Assembly (NCBI RefSeq): GCF_020085105.1
Contig: NC_058058.1
Span: 268,501-332,500, forward strand
Length of the DNA: 64,000 nt
Reading direction: 5' to 3'
Origin: Siniperca chuatsi
Taxonomy: Eukaryota; Chordata; Actinopteri; Centrarchiformes; Sinipercidae
Position 1 is the stretch's first letter. The number at the start of each line of letters is the position of its first letter. The notes beneath the pieces were generated by a model. The model worked only from the letters and a program-made list of their open reading frames with translations, searched no databases and was not told the DNA's origin. Both the position numbers and the translations under genes were made by a program. Below, in pieces: positions 47,801 to 58,614 of this stretch.

Positions 47801-49030
47801 TTTGATTATATAAATCAATAGAGGAAACATCGCAGATTCAGCCGCGCGAGTCTCAGTCCGACCCAGATGATCAGAAAGGTCCGGTTAGCATCTTTTATTT
47901 ATGTTGTTTGTTAGCTTGTTAGCGGTTGTGAAACATATCTGCTACGATGTTACGTAAGAACAACGTGAACACACGTCAGTAGATAGCGGAACGAGGCTCC
48001 AGGGTCCGGATTACATCCAGAAACGGGACTCGCTAACTTTCACTACGCTAACTTAGCTTAGCGAGAGCTCTGCGCTGCAGGTGTCAGGTTTCTTTGCCGG
48101 CGGCGTTGCGATTGGCTTTCGGATTTGTGACGTCCCAAATCCAGCTTCCCGGAGTCCGTCTGAACCTCGGAGTTCAGGGAAGCGAACAGACGTCGCCTCC
48201 TTCAGCGGAGCAACGTGCTGCCGACCTGGCGACTTATTCGGCCAATCAGGGAAAAGGCGAGAGATACATTTAAATACATTATATTGTAATTCGTTCCCAC
48301 GCTGAGGCGTGCGCGGCAGCTTCCCTTTCTCTCCGGATCAGGACGTCACAGCCGGTAAATATGGAAACTGATCGATTGATCTTGTAAATATGGAAACTGA
48401 TCGATTGATCTTGTAAATATGGAAACTGATCGATTGATCTTCTCCGTGTCGCGTGCTGAGTCTGTGATTATTTGGCCAAAGATTTCTCTGCTTTTATGTC
48501 TGAAACTGAGGTCTGTCCCTCGCTGCAGTCAGCTGTATGCAAATGACTGCGCGATGACGTCGTCGACATGCAAATGAGCGTATGACGTCACCTGACGACT
48601 TCTGGAGCTCGTGCTGCTTCTTCAGAACAAAGTTGGCAACAGGAAGTGAAAACACCTCCAGGGACAAACTGCACAGATACAAGTCTTTAAAGGGAAGCTC
48701 CGACATTTTAGGAGCCCAAACAGCTGAAACACGCTCGAGGACACTTTAAACTCACAGCAGAAGAAGTTACACAAGGTGGAAAACACGTTTCGGCTTTAGT
48801 TTACAGAATTTAAAACATTTAGCGGCTTTATGTGTATCTGAAACATTAAGCCGCTAAATGTAGAATATTTCTCTGTGAACTGAAACAAACAGTTTCACTT
48901 CCGGTCGTTTCCTCACCTTTCTGCTCACCTTTCTGCTCACGCTTTCTCCTCCGCGGAACAAACTCAACACACAAATCAGAGAAATCAGAGAAGAAGCTCC
49001 GCAGCTCCGCTTCTTCACCGCAGCCGCCAT
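44845..49030 (-). CDS. glmp: Glycosylated lysosomal membrane protein
   Basis: Seven exons (minus): 49030-48929 (alternative end 48917), 47400-47236, 46865-46767, 46574-46410, 46004-45786, 45383-45115 and 45019-44845. All phases agree, giving 397 residues (401 with the longer exon 1; human about 406). Signal peptide is about residues 12-25. The luminal domain shows LLHVRAVGDNDTLHFLF, VNWPQFVARN, PPYELQDFSWSRLNLSG, RLLHTANSSQLEVWLDS, RSIDDEFTP and FVQWKPVAYRQSEPAL, with many N-x-S/T sites. A single membrane span covers about 357-383. The tail ends TYEPIN, where YEPI is a YxxI lysosomal sorting motif. GLMP is a heavily glycosylated lysosomal membrane protein that partners MFSD1. A CLEAR-like box lies 27 bp before the ATG, which overlaps a YY1-like AAGATGGCGGC. 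It lies in tandem behind CCT3. Intron 1 carries an interspersed repeat. Confidence 0.93.
46291..46388. repeat. 14-bp tandem repeat carrying CLEAR-like E-boxes
   Basis: Seven copies of GTCACATGACAGAG with GTCACCTGACAGAG and GCCACATGACAGAG variants, in GLMP intron 4. The first ten bases equal the E-box at 49057-49066 in the GLMP promoter. Confidence 0.95.
47823..48720. repeat. interspersed repeat copy with an internal insertion, in GLMP intron 1
   Basis: Collinear with 13154-13680 on both flanks. Between GAGCAACGTG (about 48221) and AAAACACCTC (about 48649) it holds extra sequence of about 430 bp. That sequence is similar to 27141-27198 plus 29928-30250, the repeat hit by the RTE LINE, so this is one repeat inside another. 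The inserted part contains AGATACATTTAAATACATTA, an unoccupied version of the RTE target. Confidence 0.7.
48355..48441. repeat. 29-bp tandem repeat, three copies
   Basis: Three identical 29-bp units starting GTAAATATGGAAACTGATCG, inside the repeat in GLMP intron 1. Confidence 0.95.
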
Positions 49031-49056
49031 CTTTGTTGTGCCGCGAGGCGCCGCGG

Positions 49057-49066
49057 GTCACATGAC
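49057..49066 (-). promoter_or_regulatory. glmp: CLEAR-like E-box of the GLMP promoter
   Basis: GTCACATGAC, one base from the palindromic TFEB/TFE3 CLEAR site GTCACGTGAC, 27 bp upstream of the GLMP ATG. A second palindrome, GTCAGCTGAC, is at 49079-49088. TFEB control of lysosomal genes is established; its use here is inferred. Confidence 0.5.
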
Positions 49067-49734
49067 CCCGTCCTTCCTGTCAGCTGACCGCCCCCGGTCA
49101 GGCCCCGCCCCTGTGTTACAGCTTAAACACGTGAACGAAACATTGACGTCACAAAAATGTGGAAATGACAAAAAGTGAAACAATGAATTAAATAAATATC
49201 AATAAATAATATCAATAAGCTCCAATCAGACTGATAAACACAAACCGCTTCAGAGGTTTAAGTGTTTATTTATTAACGATGTAATCAGGAGACAAACTTC
49301 AGTAATTTATTGATTGAATCATTTCAAAGGTGTGACAGAAGTCGGACCCACCTGCATTAGATTGCAGCCGTGTTTATTAATGAAGTCAGGTTTGTGTTGT
49401 AAATACTTTATATATAAACATGAACACCGACACGCTGACGTTCACAGCATCGGGGGAGGGGGTGGACCCCTACAGGGTCCCAGAGGTCCAACACCGAGGC
49501 CCGAGCCGGCTCCTTCAGGAGACTCGGGTCCTCCGGTCTGAGGAGGCCGGTGGATTATCAGAGCCGGTTCCGGCCAGCTGCTCTCTGAATACTGGACTTG
49601 GGACTCGTGAGCGGATCCACCAGCAGCCTGATGGGACGAGGTTCAGGTCTGACAGGAACTTGCTGCTGAAGTGGATCACAGACGATCCTTCTCGGATCGA
49701 AATCAAAGACCAGAAACAAGTTTCGAACTTTTAC

Positions 49735-49751
49735 TTTATTGACGGTTTATT
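49735..49751 (-). promoter_or_regulatory. cct3: two candidate CCT3 poly(A) signals
   Basis: TTTATT at 49735-49740 and 49746-49751 read AATAAA on the minus strand, about 90-105 bp after the CCT3 stop. The remaining interval to GLMP (49090-49730) shows no gene. Confidence 0.6.
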
Positions 49752-49838
49752 AAGTTTCAGTGAGTCGTCTGGTCCCCCCCCCCCCAACACACACACACAC
49801 AGACAGAGACTCTGATGTTGATCTGGATCGATGTGGAT

Positions 49839-52800
49839 CTACTCGGCTCCCTGTCCTCCCATCTGGCCGTCTTTGTCTTTCTTCTTCTGACCAGAGACGA
49901 TGTCATCGATACGCAGCAACAAGATGGCCGTCTGAACAACAGAGAGAGAGACAGGAGTTAGTGATCAGAGGTGATCAGCTGATCAGAGGTGATCAGAGGT
50001 GATCAGAGGTGATCAGCTGATCAGAGGTGATCAGAGGTGATCAGCTGATCAGGGGTGATCAGAGGTGATCAGCTGATCAGAGGTGATCAGAGGTGATCAG
50101 AGGTGATCAGAGGTGATCAGCTGATCAGAGGTGATCAGAGGTGATCAGCTGATCAGAGGTGATCAGAGGTGATCAGCTGATCAGAGGTGATCAGAGGTGA
50201 TCAGCTGATCAGAGGTGATCAGAGGTGATCAGGTATCAGTGTGAGTGCGTGGTCTCTGACCTCGACGGCGGTCTTGTAGGTCTGAGCTTTGACAGCCAGC
50301 GGCTCCCAGATCCCGAGGACCGACATGTCGGACAGACAGCCGGTCTCACCGTCGACTCCCCAGCACACACTGTTGTCCTGCGTGTGTTTGGCCTGAACAG
50401 ACACACCGTCAACACATGATCAATAACTGCATTTACACACGAGTCATTCATAATTAAGTGATGATGGTTATAAATAAAGTTATTGACAGTTATAAATAAA
50501 GTTTTGGAGTCGTACCCTCAGCGACGTGAGCACCCTGATGGTGGAGGCGCCGCAGTTCTGGATCAGGGTTCGGGGGATGACCTCCAGCGCCTGGGCCACA
50601 GCGCGGTACGGCCACTGTTCGACGCCGGTCAGAGCGCGGGAACGCTCCATCAGACGCTTCGACACCGCCATCTCTACGGCGCCGCCGCCCAGCAACAGCA
50701 GCGGCTCCAACAGCACGTTACGACACACCTGCATGGCGTCCTGCAGATTCCTCTCCACCTCCTGAAGACCAAACACAGGTTTACGCACAGCACGAGGCCC
50801 CGAACGCCTCACAGGAAGTCACTTACATCGACTGGAAATAAGGCTGCATTTACTGAAGACAGTGGAAGTGGAGGTCAAAATACAAACACTTAAATGTCAG
50901 CACTGAGTAAAGTGTAAGTGTCAGTTAGATAACTGAAGTGCTGAACGAAGATGAAGCTTTAGTTTAGGTGTAAGCACTGAAAGGAGTTGAGATGTCAGTG
51001 TCATTTCTGAAAGCAGATGACCTGAGGAGTTAGAGATGATGATTATAAAAAGGTGGTAAAAGTGGATGATGTCAGCTGAAGTGGAAGCGCCTAAGACGGT
51101 TCAAGTGGCTGCACTGTGAGCAGTTAAAGTCAATTGAATAAAACTCAAGTGATAAAAGCAGTTGAACTGTCAGTGAAAGTAAGTAAATGACCCATTCTGC
51201 CCAATACACACCAATGTTAGAAGAACAGGACGCTTCAACTGCAATCACAAAAACACTATGAAAGAAAAGAAACTGAACTAATATGAAAAAGTTTCTGGGT
51301 GAAAGTGTGAGTGAGTACGAAGTGGTTTAAGAGGAGTCGAAGTGGTTTAAGAGGAGTCGAAGTCGTTTGAGAGGAGTCGAAGTGGTTTAAGAGGAGTCGA
51401 AGTGGTTTAAGAGGAGTCGAAGTCGTTTGAGAGGAGTCGAAGTGGTTTAAGAGGAGTCGAAGTGGTTTAAGAGGAGTCGAAGTCGTTTGAGAGGAGTCGA
51501 AGTGGTTTGAGAGGAGTCGAAGTCGTTTGAGAGGAGTCGAAGTGGTTTAAGAGGAGTCGAAGTGGTTTAAGAGGAGTCGAAGTGGTTTAAGAGGAGTCGA
51601 AGTGGTTCCAGCGACTGGAGTTAAACAGTAAACGATAATGAAGCGTGAACTCACGGCCAGGATCTCCTTGCTGGCTCCTCGCAGCAGGATGGTGCAGGCT
51701 TTCGGGTCTTTACACTCCGTGACGAAGGTGAAATACTCGTCGCCGATCTTCTTCACCTCAAACAGCCCCGCCCCCGTACCGACGTCTTCCTCACGCAGCT
51801 CGTCGGTCCGACTGACGATACGAGCCCCGCACGCCCTGAGAGAGAGAGACAGTTGAAAGACGCGTCTCCCGAGAGCTGATTGGCTGCAGGTGAACCACGT
51901 GACCTCAGCAGCAGCAGTTTACCTGGCGATGCGGTTGTTGTCAGTCTTCCTCACACGGCGAATGGCGGTGATGTTTGCCTTCATCAGGTAGTGCTGAGCC
52001 AGATCTGAGGGACAGGAAGGACACGGGTTCAGAGTCTCACCTGACGAACTGACAGACATTAATAAACCCAGTCTGTCTGTACACACAGGTAACGTGGTAC
52101 ACCTGGACCGCCGTGAGATCAGAGCCGATCCAGTATCAGTATAAACCATCAGCTCCTGTAGAACCAGAGCGCTGACGGCTTCATCCACACTGTCAAACGC
52201 TCTTCGCCACTTTTCTTCAAAGATCTGCGTCGACACGGTTAGTTTTACTCAAACTATCAGCCGACGTATCGACGTCACACTTCAAACGTTTATTTATCGG
52301 CCCCAAGAATCCAGAATCCGTCCGACTAAAGCTGAAAGGTTTGAACTTTATTGATCCTGATCAGAAGGCGGACGGCTCTGGTGCACAAGAACTTTAATTA
52401 CACTGATTCTGGCAGATCATCATCAACACGATGGTGCAGGTGCATGATGGGAGTTTGTTTCTATTATATTATTAAGATTCAGGAGATCTTCATCACAACC
52501 TGACTTCATACAGTCTGACAGACTGGGACCAGGACTTTCTTAGACCATGACCCTCTAAGATCCACATCCAGGTCAGCTGGCCTGGACTCAACGTGGTACC
52601 TGACGGTCTGAGGCTTCAAAGATTCAGTCCGTGTGATCAAAGAAGACAATAAGATTATTAATCTGATCGGGTATTTGATAGTCAGGGTCGGGTACCGATA
52701 CTTCACTGCTTCACTTCAAGTTCAGTCGTCCATCGAGAGTGAGTTAACTTCTTCCTGCTGGCTGCAGGCGCACTAACGTGAGCTGCAGGCGCGCTAACGT

Positions 52801-54020
52801 GAGCTGCAGGCGCGCTAACGCTGGCTGCAGGCGCGCTAACGCTGGCTGCAGGCGCGCTAACGCTGGCTGCAGGCGCGCTAACGTGAGCTGCAGGCGCGCT
52901 AACGTGAGCTGCAGGCGCGCTAACGCTGGCTGCAGGCGCGCTAACGCTGGCTGCAGGCGCGCTAACGCTGGCTGCAGGCGCGCTAACGCTGGCTGCAGGC
53001 GCGCTAACGCTGGCTGCAGGCGCGCTAACGCTAGCTGCAGCGCGCTAACGTGAGCTGCAGGCGCGCTAACGCTGCTGCAGGCGCTAACGTGAGCTGCAGG
53101 CGCGCTAACGCTGGCTGCAGCGCGCTAACGCTGGCTGCAGGCGCGCTGCGTGAGCTGCAGGCGCGCTAACGCTGGCTGCAGGCGCTAACGTGAGCTGCAG
53201 GCGCTAACGTGAGCTGCAGGCGCGCTAACGCTGGCTGCAGCGCGCGCTAACGTGAGCTGCAGCGCGCTAACGCTGGCTGCAGGCGCGCTAACGCTGCTGC
53301 AGGCGCGCTAACGTGAGCTGCAGGCGCGCTAACGCTGGCTGCAGGCGCTGCTAACGTGAGCTGCAGGCGCGCTAACGCTGGCTGCAGGCGCGCTAACGTG
53401 AGCTGCAGGCGCGCTAACGCTGGCTGCAGGCGCGCTAACGCTAACGTGAGCTGCAGGCGCGCTAACGCTAACGTGAGCTGCAGGCGCGCTAACGCTAACG
53501 TGAGCTGCAGGCGCGCTAACGCGAGCTGCAGGCGCGCTAACGCTAACGTGAGCTGCAGGCGCGCTAACGCGGGCTGCAGGCGCACTAACGCGGGCATCTC
53601 TTTAACGCTTTATTCACCGACAGACTAACCTCCGCTGCAGCGCTGCGTTCGCCGCCACTCTGCCGCTCGCTACACTACGACCACGTGACCACGACTTCAT
53701 CGAGCAGCAGGGGCGACGCAGTCTCTCTGACAGGACTTCAGCCGGACCCGGGTCGGTTTATAACCGTAACGAACGCTCGGCTGGTTCAGTCTGAGGTCAC
53801 ACGGTGCTGCTTCCTGTCTCACCTGACGAGTCACTGATGTGTTGTTGTACAGGTGTGACGCAGGTGCGTGTGTGTCGTAGCGTACCTGAGATGCCTTTCT
53901 CAGTGAAGATCAGGTCTGGTTTGAGGCGGATGACGTCCTCACAGATCTGCTGGATGTATTCTTCCTCCATCTGCAGGATCCTGGCAAAGTCCTCCTCCTT
54001 ACTGATCTCTATGTCGGTCT

Positions 54021-54076
<56 letters not shown>

Positions 54077-55321
54077 TACATTGACTTCCATTCACTGTGG
54101 ACAGCCTGACCCAGACCCAGACCAGGACCTCAGACATGACGTTTTGCCTCATTAGGACCCGGCTTTGGTCCCCACGAGGACTACTGGTCCTGACAAGGTC
54201 AGTGTTCATACCACACACACTGTGGACGTGCTACACAGTGAGGACTGAAACACGTATTTTACCTGCAGAGTGAGGACATTTTGGCCGGTCCTCACAACTT
54301 CAAAGGACTGTTTGAAGGTTCAGACCTGGCTTGAAGGGTGAGGTTGTGTGTGTGTTATGTGTGCGGACTGTTTGAAGGTTCAGACCTGGCTTGAAGGGTG
54401 AGGTTGTGTGTGTGTTATGTGTTTTATATGTATGTGTATTGTATGTGTTGTGTGTGTGTGTTATGTGTGTAAGTGTTGTGTGTATCGTGTGTGTGTATCG
54501 TGTGTGCGTTACCTGGCTCTCGCCCTTCTTGTACTCCAGCGAGCAGTCCAGCAGGACGATTCGCGGCTCTCTGATCGTGCGTCTCATCCTCGGGTGAGTC
54601 ACGTCCTTGTTCACCATCACGCCTCTCAGCACGCACGAGTCCTCGATGAAGCCGCCGGGAACCTGAACACAACACAGCAGGCGTTACGGGGAGCGCGGGA
54701 CCGTCGGAGCGCCGGCGCAGACGTCGGACGGGATGACGCACCTTCTCCACTTTGGCGTACTTCTTGATGTCGATCTCTTTGCGTCCGTTGTCCTCCAGCT
54801 CCACGGTGCGAACGGCGTCCAGCGCGATGCTGCAGGCCAGCTCAGACCAGCGGCTCAGGGCTTTGGTGTTGATGGCGGAGTGGACGATCTTCAGCATCAT
54901 GGAGCGGTCCGACGTGTCCACGGGCGTGCTGAGGACGGGGTCAGAGACAACAACGTGAATCCACAACTGCCTTCAAACTGTGAAAACCAATCAGCTGTTG
55001 CAACAGGAAGTCACCGCAGCATCACGAGATATTAAACTATCAGGGACTGGAGGTCTATCGTGAACAAATCTGCCGTTTCTCAGTTTCATTAACATCCGAC
55101 CCGCCAGCGAAGAACGTTTGACGACATTCTGCAGCTGCGAACTGCGTTAAATGAAATGTGCAACAACGTTAGCATCCGCTAACGCTAACGGCGCCCGGCG
55201 TACCTGATCTCCTTCAGAGTCTCCAGCATGTCCTCCAGAGCCTGCCTGTAGGCGCTGATGACGACGGTCGGATGCATCTGCTGCTCCAGAAACTGCTCCG
55301 CCACAGACAGCATCTCCCCAG

Positions 55322-55365
<44 letters not shown>

Positions 55366-55911
55366 AGCTGACTTACTTAAATCTAGCGGTCGTGAGGTTT
55401 TTCAGGCGCCGCCGGCTGAGGCGGGTCTGTGGAAATAAAGCTGACTTGACGTTAGATTCACTGAACCCGAGAACGAAGAGAAGATCTTGAATCTTTTGTT
55501 TGCAGAAACGTTTCTTCACATCTCCGCGAAGAAACTTTCAGCCGCCATGTTTCGCAGCTGGACGCTGACGAGGAGGAAGAGGAAGAAGAAGAACAGAGGA
55601 AGAAGAAGAACAGAGGAAGGCGGGCTCGCCGTTCGTATCTCACCCAGTATGATGACTGACGTGGTGCCGTCTCCCACCTCTTCATCCTGTGTGCGGCTGA
55701 TCTCGATCATCGACTTGGCTGCGGGATGCTGGACCTGGATCTGTTACCATGGAGACGCAGGTCCTTAGCAACAACAATATTAAGCAGCTTGTACGTTTGA
55801 TTCCACTCTGAAGGTCAGCTCACCTCTCTGAGGATGGCGTTTCCATCGTTGGTCATCACGATTCCTCCCATGGGGTCGAGCAACATCTACACACACACAC
55901 ACACACACACA

Positions 55912-55963
<52 letters not shown>

Positions 55964-58569
55964 GAGTCAATTAACAGAAAAGTATTCACTGTTTTGATGA
56001 TGAATTGTTTGTTACGCTAAAGTTCTGTGCTTTCAGCTTCTAAATATCTTTAAAATGATTCAGTTACGAAGTGAATCGACAGTTAAAACCCCCAAGATGC
56101 ACCTGTGACAGTGAAGCCAACATGTCACTGTAGACGTGAGAAACGGCGTGGCTCGTTTACGCTGCAGCAGGAAACTGAACCAGTCGGTTTCTGTTCGCGT
56201 ACAAACATCTGACCGAGCCACAGACTGTAAATAAAGATGGCCGCCGCGTCTCCTCTTCCTGCCGCTGCGCTAAATGAAGCCAAAATATCCGGATACGGGA
56301 GCCGCCATCTTGGCTGGTGACGTCGTTTGGAGCCAGAGTCTGCGCAGCAGTGATCGGGGGTGGAGCCGCGGTATCGAGGCCCCGCCCACCCACCCGGCAG
56401 ACCCAATCGCGAGCCGGCCTCAGCTGTCAATCATGACGTGAAACCCCGTTTTTATAGCATCAGATAACGAATTAAAACCAAACTCATCAGAAACACGAAC
56501 ACGTGAACAAACAAACAGCGTGAGGAGAGCGAGCTGAACTGACAGAAAGCATCTCTGGGATGTCCCATCCGCTAACATGGAGGGGGCGGGGCTTATGAGC
56601 TGTACTGCAGCCCGCCACCAGGGGGCGGTCCAGACGTTCTGCTTCAGTTCTGGGCAGCTGACACGTCGTCCATCTTTATAAACAGTCTGCGGGTCAAACA
56701 GCTCGCATACGGCCTGAAGTCTGAATTCAACAGTTTGTCAGAAGGTTTCTCACCTTCATCATGGCCCGCGGGCCGAGGCACGTCCTGATCACATCTGCGA
56801 TGGTCTGAAACACACACACACACACACACGAAGAAAGAAAGGTTTTACATTCAGTGTCTCTAAGCAGCTGCATAGCTGTGACATCATTCGTGCACCGGTT
56901 GCGACCAGTTGAAATCAAAGAGGGATTTTTGTTCACTTGTTGCATTTGAATAATTTACAGGAAAGAAGCAGAAAGTCTGAAAATATAAACAAGTTTGTGT
57001 AACTGGCGCTTTCGTCTCACGACCCCCCAGAGCGATCGTGGGACCCTCGCGGGTCCCGACCCTCAGGTTGGTCCCTGTGCGGCAGAAACTGACCTTCGCG
57101 GCGCTGATGTTTCCCGTCTGGACTTTCCGTCCTGACTCTCTCTTTACGTTCTGGTCTGCAGAGAAAACAGAGACAGGAAGTTGAACTCACGTCTACGTTA
57201 TTGATTCAGTTCCAACTTTAGCGTAGCATTCATTGATTATTCTACAGTCTCATGAATAGTTCTTAATTAGACGTTTCTGAACCAGACACAGGAACACGTC
57301 AGCTGATCATGACTAGATACCAGCGGGGCCGGCGTCTGAGACTGAACTGGTCTCAGCTGATCCACTGGATCCCACAGAACGCACTGACCCTTTATCAGAC
57401 ACTTAATCAGCAACAGTTCAGATAATCACAACTCTTTTTCTACGGAGAGTTCCCACATCAGACCTGAGGATCCAGCACCCGGGTCCGGACCTCTGGAAAC
57501 AGTTTTTAAATGTATTTTGTGGCGCTTTGAGCTCCACGAGCCGAGCGCCGTGTAGTCCCGTTGTATTCAAACACGCAGACGTCTCCGAAACGATCCACAT
57601 GATAAACGGCTACCGCTCAGAGGAATCTGCGGCTGTGATTTGGGGTGAACTGTCCCTTTAACCTGAAGGCGTCACTGGACTCAAACTGGGACCCTTCGGA
57701 CTACTGGCTGATCAATGAATCAGAGAACAGCCCCACCTGATGACAAACCATCATCAGTAATGTGAAGTAATTACGACCAAGCAGGTAATTAGGTTTTTAT
57801 TACACTCAAAACTAAACATTTTACACACAATAAAACACGTTATTTAATTTATGTTTTAGCATAACATGATAATCAATAACCGGTTCCATCAATAACTCAT
57901 CAATATAGCATGAAATCGATCAGAGGGTGTGGCTGCCTCAACATCGCATCATTAAAACTGCGAACACAAGTGAGCTAACGTTAGCACTGCTAGCTCACGT
58001 TAGCACTGCTAGCTCACGTTAGCACTGCTAGCTCACGTTAGCACTGCTAGCTCACAGAGATTCATCTCCACGCTGCTGCTGAGTCACATCCAGCTCTGCT
58101 GTCTTCATCACAAACACCGCTAAAGCGTTAGCATTAAATACACTCTGATGGTGCGTGAAACAAGCGTTAGCCTGCTAGCGAGCTAACTACATTTTCATGC
58201 TGAGTAACGAGGGTAAGTCAGCTTAGCTTAGCATCTCGACATGCTACCCGTTGGCTCTGAACACATACGACACGAGCTAACGATGCTAACACCGGCAGGA
58301 CCTAGCCGTCAGCTCGTTGTCTGTAGGCGGGGATGCTAACAGTTAGCCGGTTAGCACACAGACAGTTGGTCGGAGGAAGCACATGCTCCGCCGCTGGTTA
58401 GCTACCGGTCTCCGCTTTGTGTCGCAGCCGGGCCGCTCTGACGGTAAACGGCTACAAACCGGGGATGTTACGGTAACAAGCAGCCGCCATGTTAAAACAA
58501 AAAGCGTAACGCTGAAGTTTAAATATTTTTCGGATACTTACTGAGCACAAAGACCTGCTGGCCGAACAT
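49839..58569 (-). CDS. cct3: T-complex protein 1 subunit gamma (chaperonin CCT3)
   Basis: Fourteen exons (minus): 58569-58542, 57155-57094, 56804-56754, 55886-55824, 55740-55644, 55321-55204, 54928-54742, 54662-54513, 54018-53886, 52004-51923, 51835-51655, 50761-50516, 50392-50261, 49931-49839. All have GT/AG boundaries and joining phases, giving 540 residues (human 545). CCT3 is one of eight subunits of the cytosolic TRiC/CCT ring that folds actin, tubulin and WD-repeat proteins using ATP. Nucleotide-site motifs visible are TCLGP (38-42), TNDG (59-62), GDGTTS (91-96) and GGGA (409-412). Apical and intermediate domain stretches match the family throughout (for example [36 protein letters not shown]). 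Residue 408, before GGG, is Leu where I recall Pro as usual. The short tail is KKKDKDG-type. Single-copy, apparently functional. Introns carry five or more tandem-repeat arrays. An HSE-like array lies just upstream of the ATG. Confidence 0.96.
49975..50235. repeat. TGATCA-rich minisatellite in CCT3 intron 13
   Basis: Alternation of TGATCAGAGG (10 bp) and the palindromic TGATCAGCTGATCAGAGG, giving more than twenty TGATCA sites. It lies between exons 13 and 14, ending about 25 bp from the exon 13 donor. Confidence 0.95.
51321..51600. repeat. 20-bp minisatellite with 60-bp higher-order period in CCT3 intron 11
   Basis: Fourteen exact-length units of AGTGGTTTAAGAGGAGTCGA (A) or AGTCGTTTGAGAGGAGTCGA (B). 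The order from 51321 is AAB AAB AAB, then a hybrid A, B, A, A, A. Confidence 0.97.
52765..53595. repeat. 21-bp CpG-rich minisatellite in CCT3 intron 9
   Basis: About 38 units of GCTGCAGGCGCGCTAACG plus TGA or CTG, with shortened and compound forms (an extra CTAACG near 53430-53560). PstI-type CTGCAG and GCGCGC recur in each unit. Confidence 0.96.
54023..54075. repeat. (CA)n beside the CCT3 exon 9 acceptor
   Basis: On the minus strand (TG)n runs to 4 bp before the acceptor CGCAG|ACC, in place of a polypyrimidine tract. Confidence 0.97.
54306..54425. repeat. 60-bp direct duplication in CCT3 intron 8
   Basis: Two near-identical 60-bp units starting GACTGTTTGAAGGTTCAGAC, followed by degenerate TGTGTGTTATGTG sequence up to about 54510. 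Confidence 0.95.
55325..55361. repeat. (CA)n beside the CCT3 exon 6 acceptor
   Basis: On the minus strand (TG)18 runs directly into GCAG|CTGGGG, with no pyrimidine tract between. Confidence 0.97.
55888..55961. repeat. (CA)n beside the CCT3 exon 4 acceptor
   Basis: About 36 repeats, interrupted once by CGTA. On the minus strand they run directly into TGTAG|ATG. Confidence 0.97.
56811..56829. repeat. (CA)n beside the CCT3 exon 3 acceptor
   Basis: On the minus strand the order is CTTTCTTTCTTC, then (TG)9, then TTTCAG|ACC. Confidence 0.95.
57979..58054. repeat. 19-bp tandem repeat, four copies, in CCT3 intron 1
   Basis: Four exact copies of CGTTAGCACTGCTAGCTCA. The rest of intron 1 has no other recognisable element. 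Confidence 0.95.
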
Positions 58570-58596
58570 TTTGACAGCGCGAGCCGAGCAGCAGCG

Positions 58597-58614
58597 TCCT
58601 GGAAGGTTCTGGGA
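58597..58614 (-). promoter_or_regulatory. cct3: heat-shock-element-like array of the CCT3 promoter
   Basis: TCCTGGAAGGTTCTGGGA contains alternating TCC/GAA/TTC/GGA pentamer cores at correct 5-bp phase, two exact and two near-consensus, starting 28 bp before the ATG. A GC box (GGGGCGGG) lies at about 58643. HSF binding is inferred. The flank 58650-59290 shows no gene. Confidence 0.5.

Noticed and set aside
52778-53628. CRRANAG and LARLQL repeat frames resembling a cysteine-rich or leucine-repeat protein
   Set aside because: Unit length of 21 bp keeps frames open on both strands inside a CCT3 intron.
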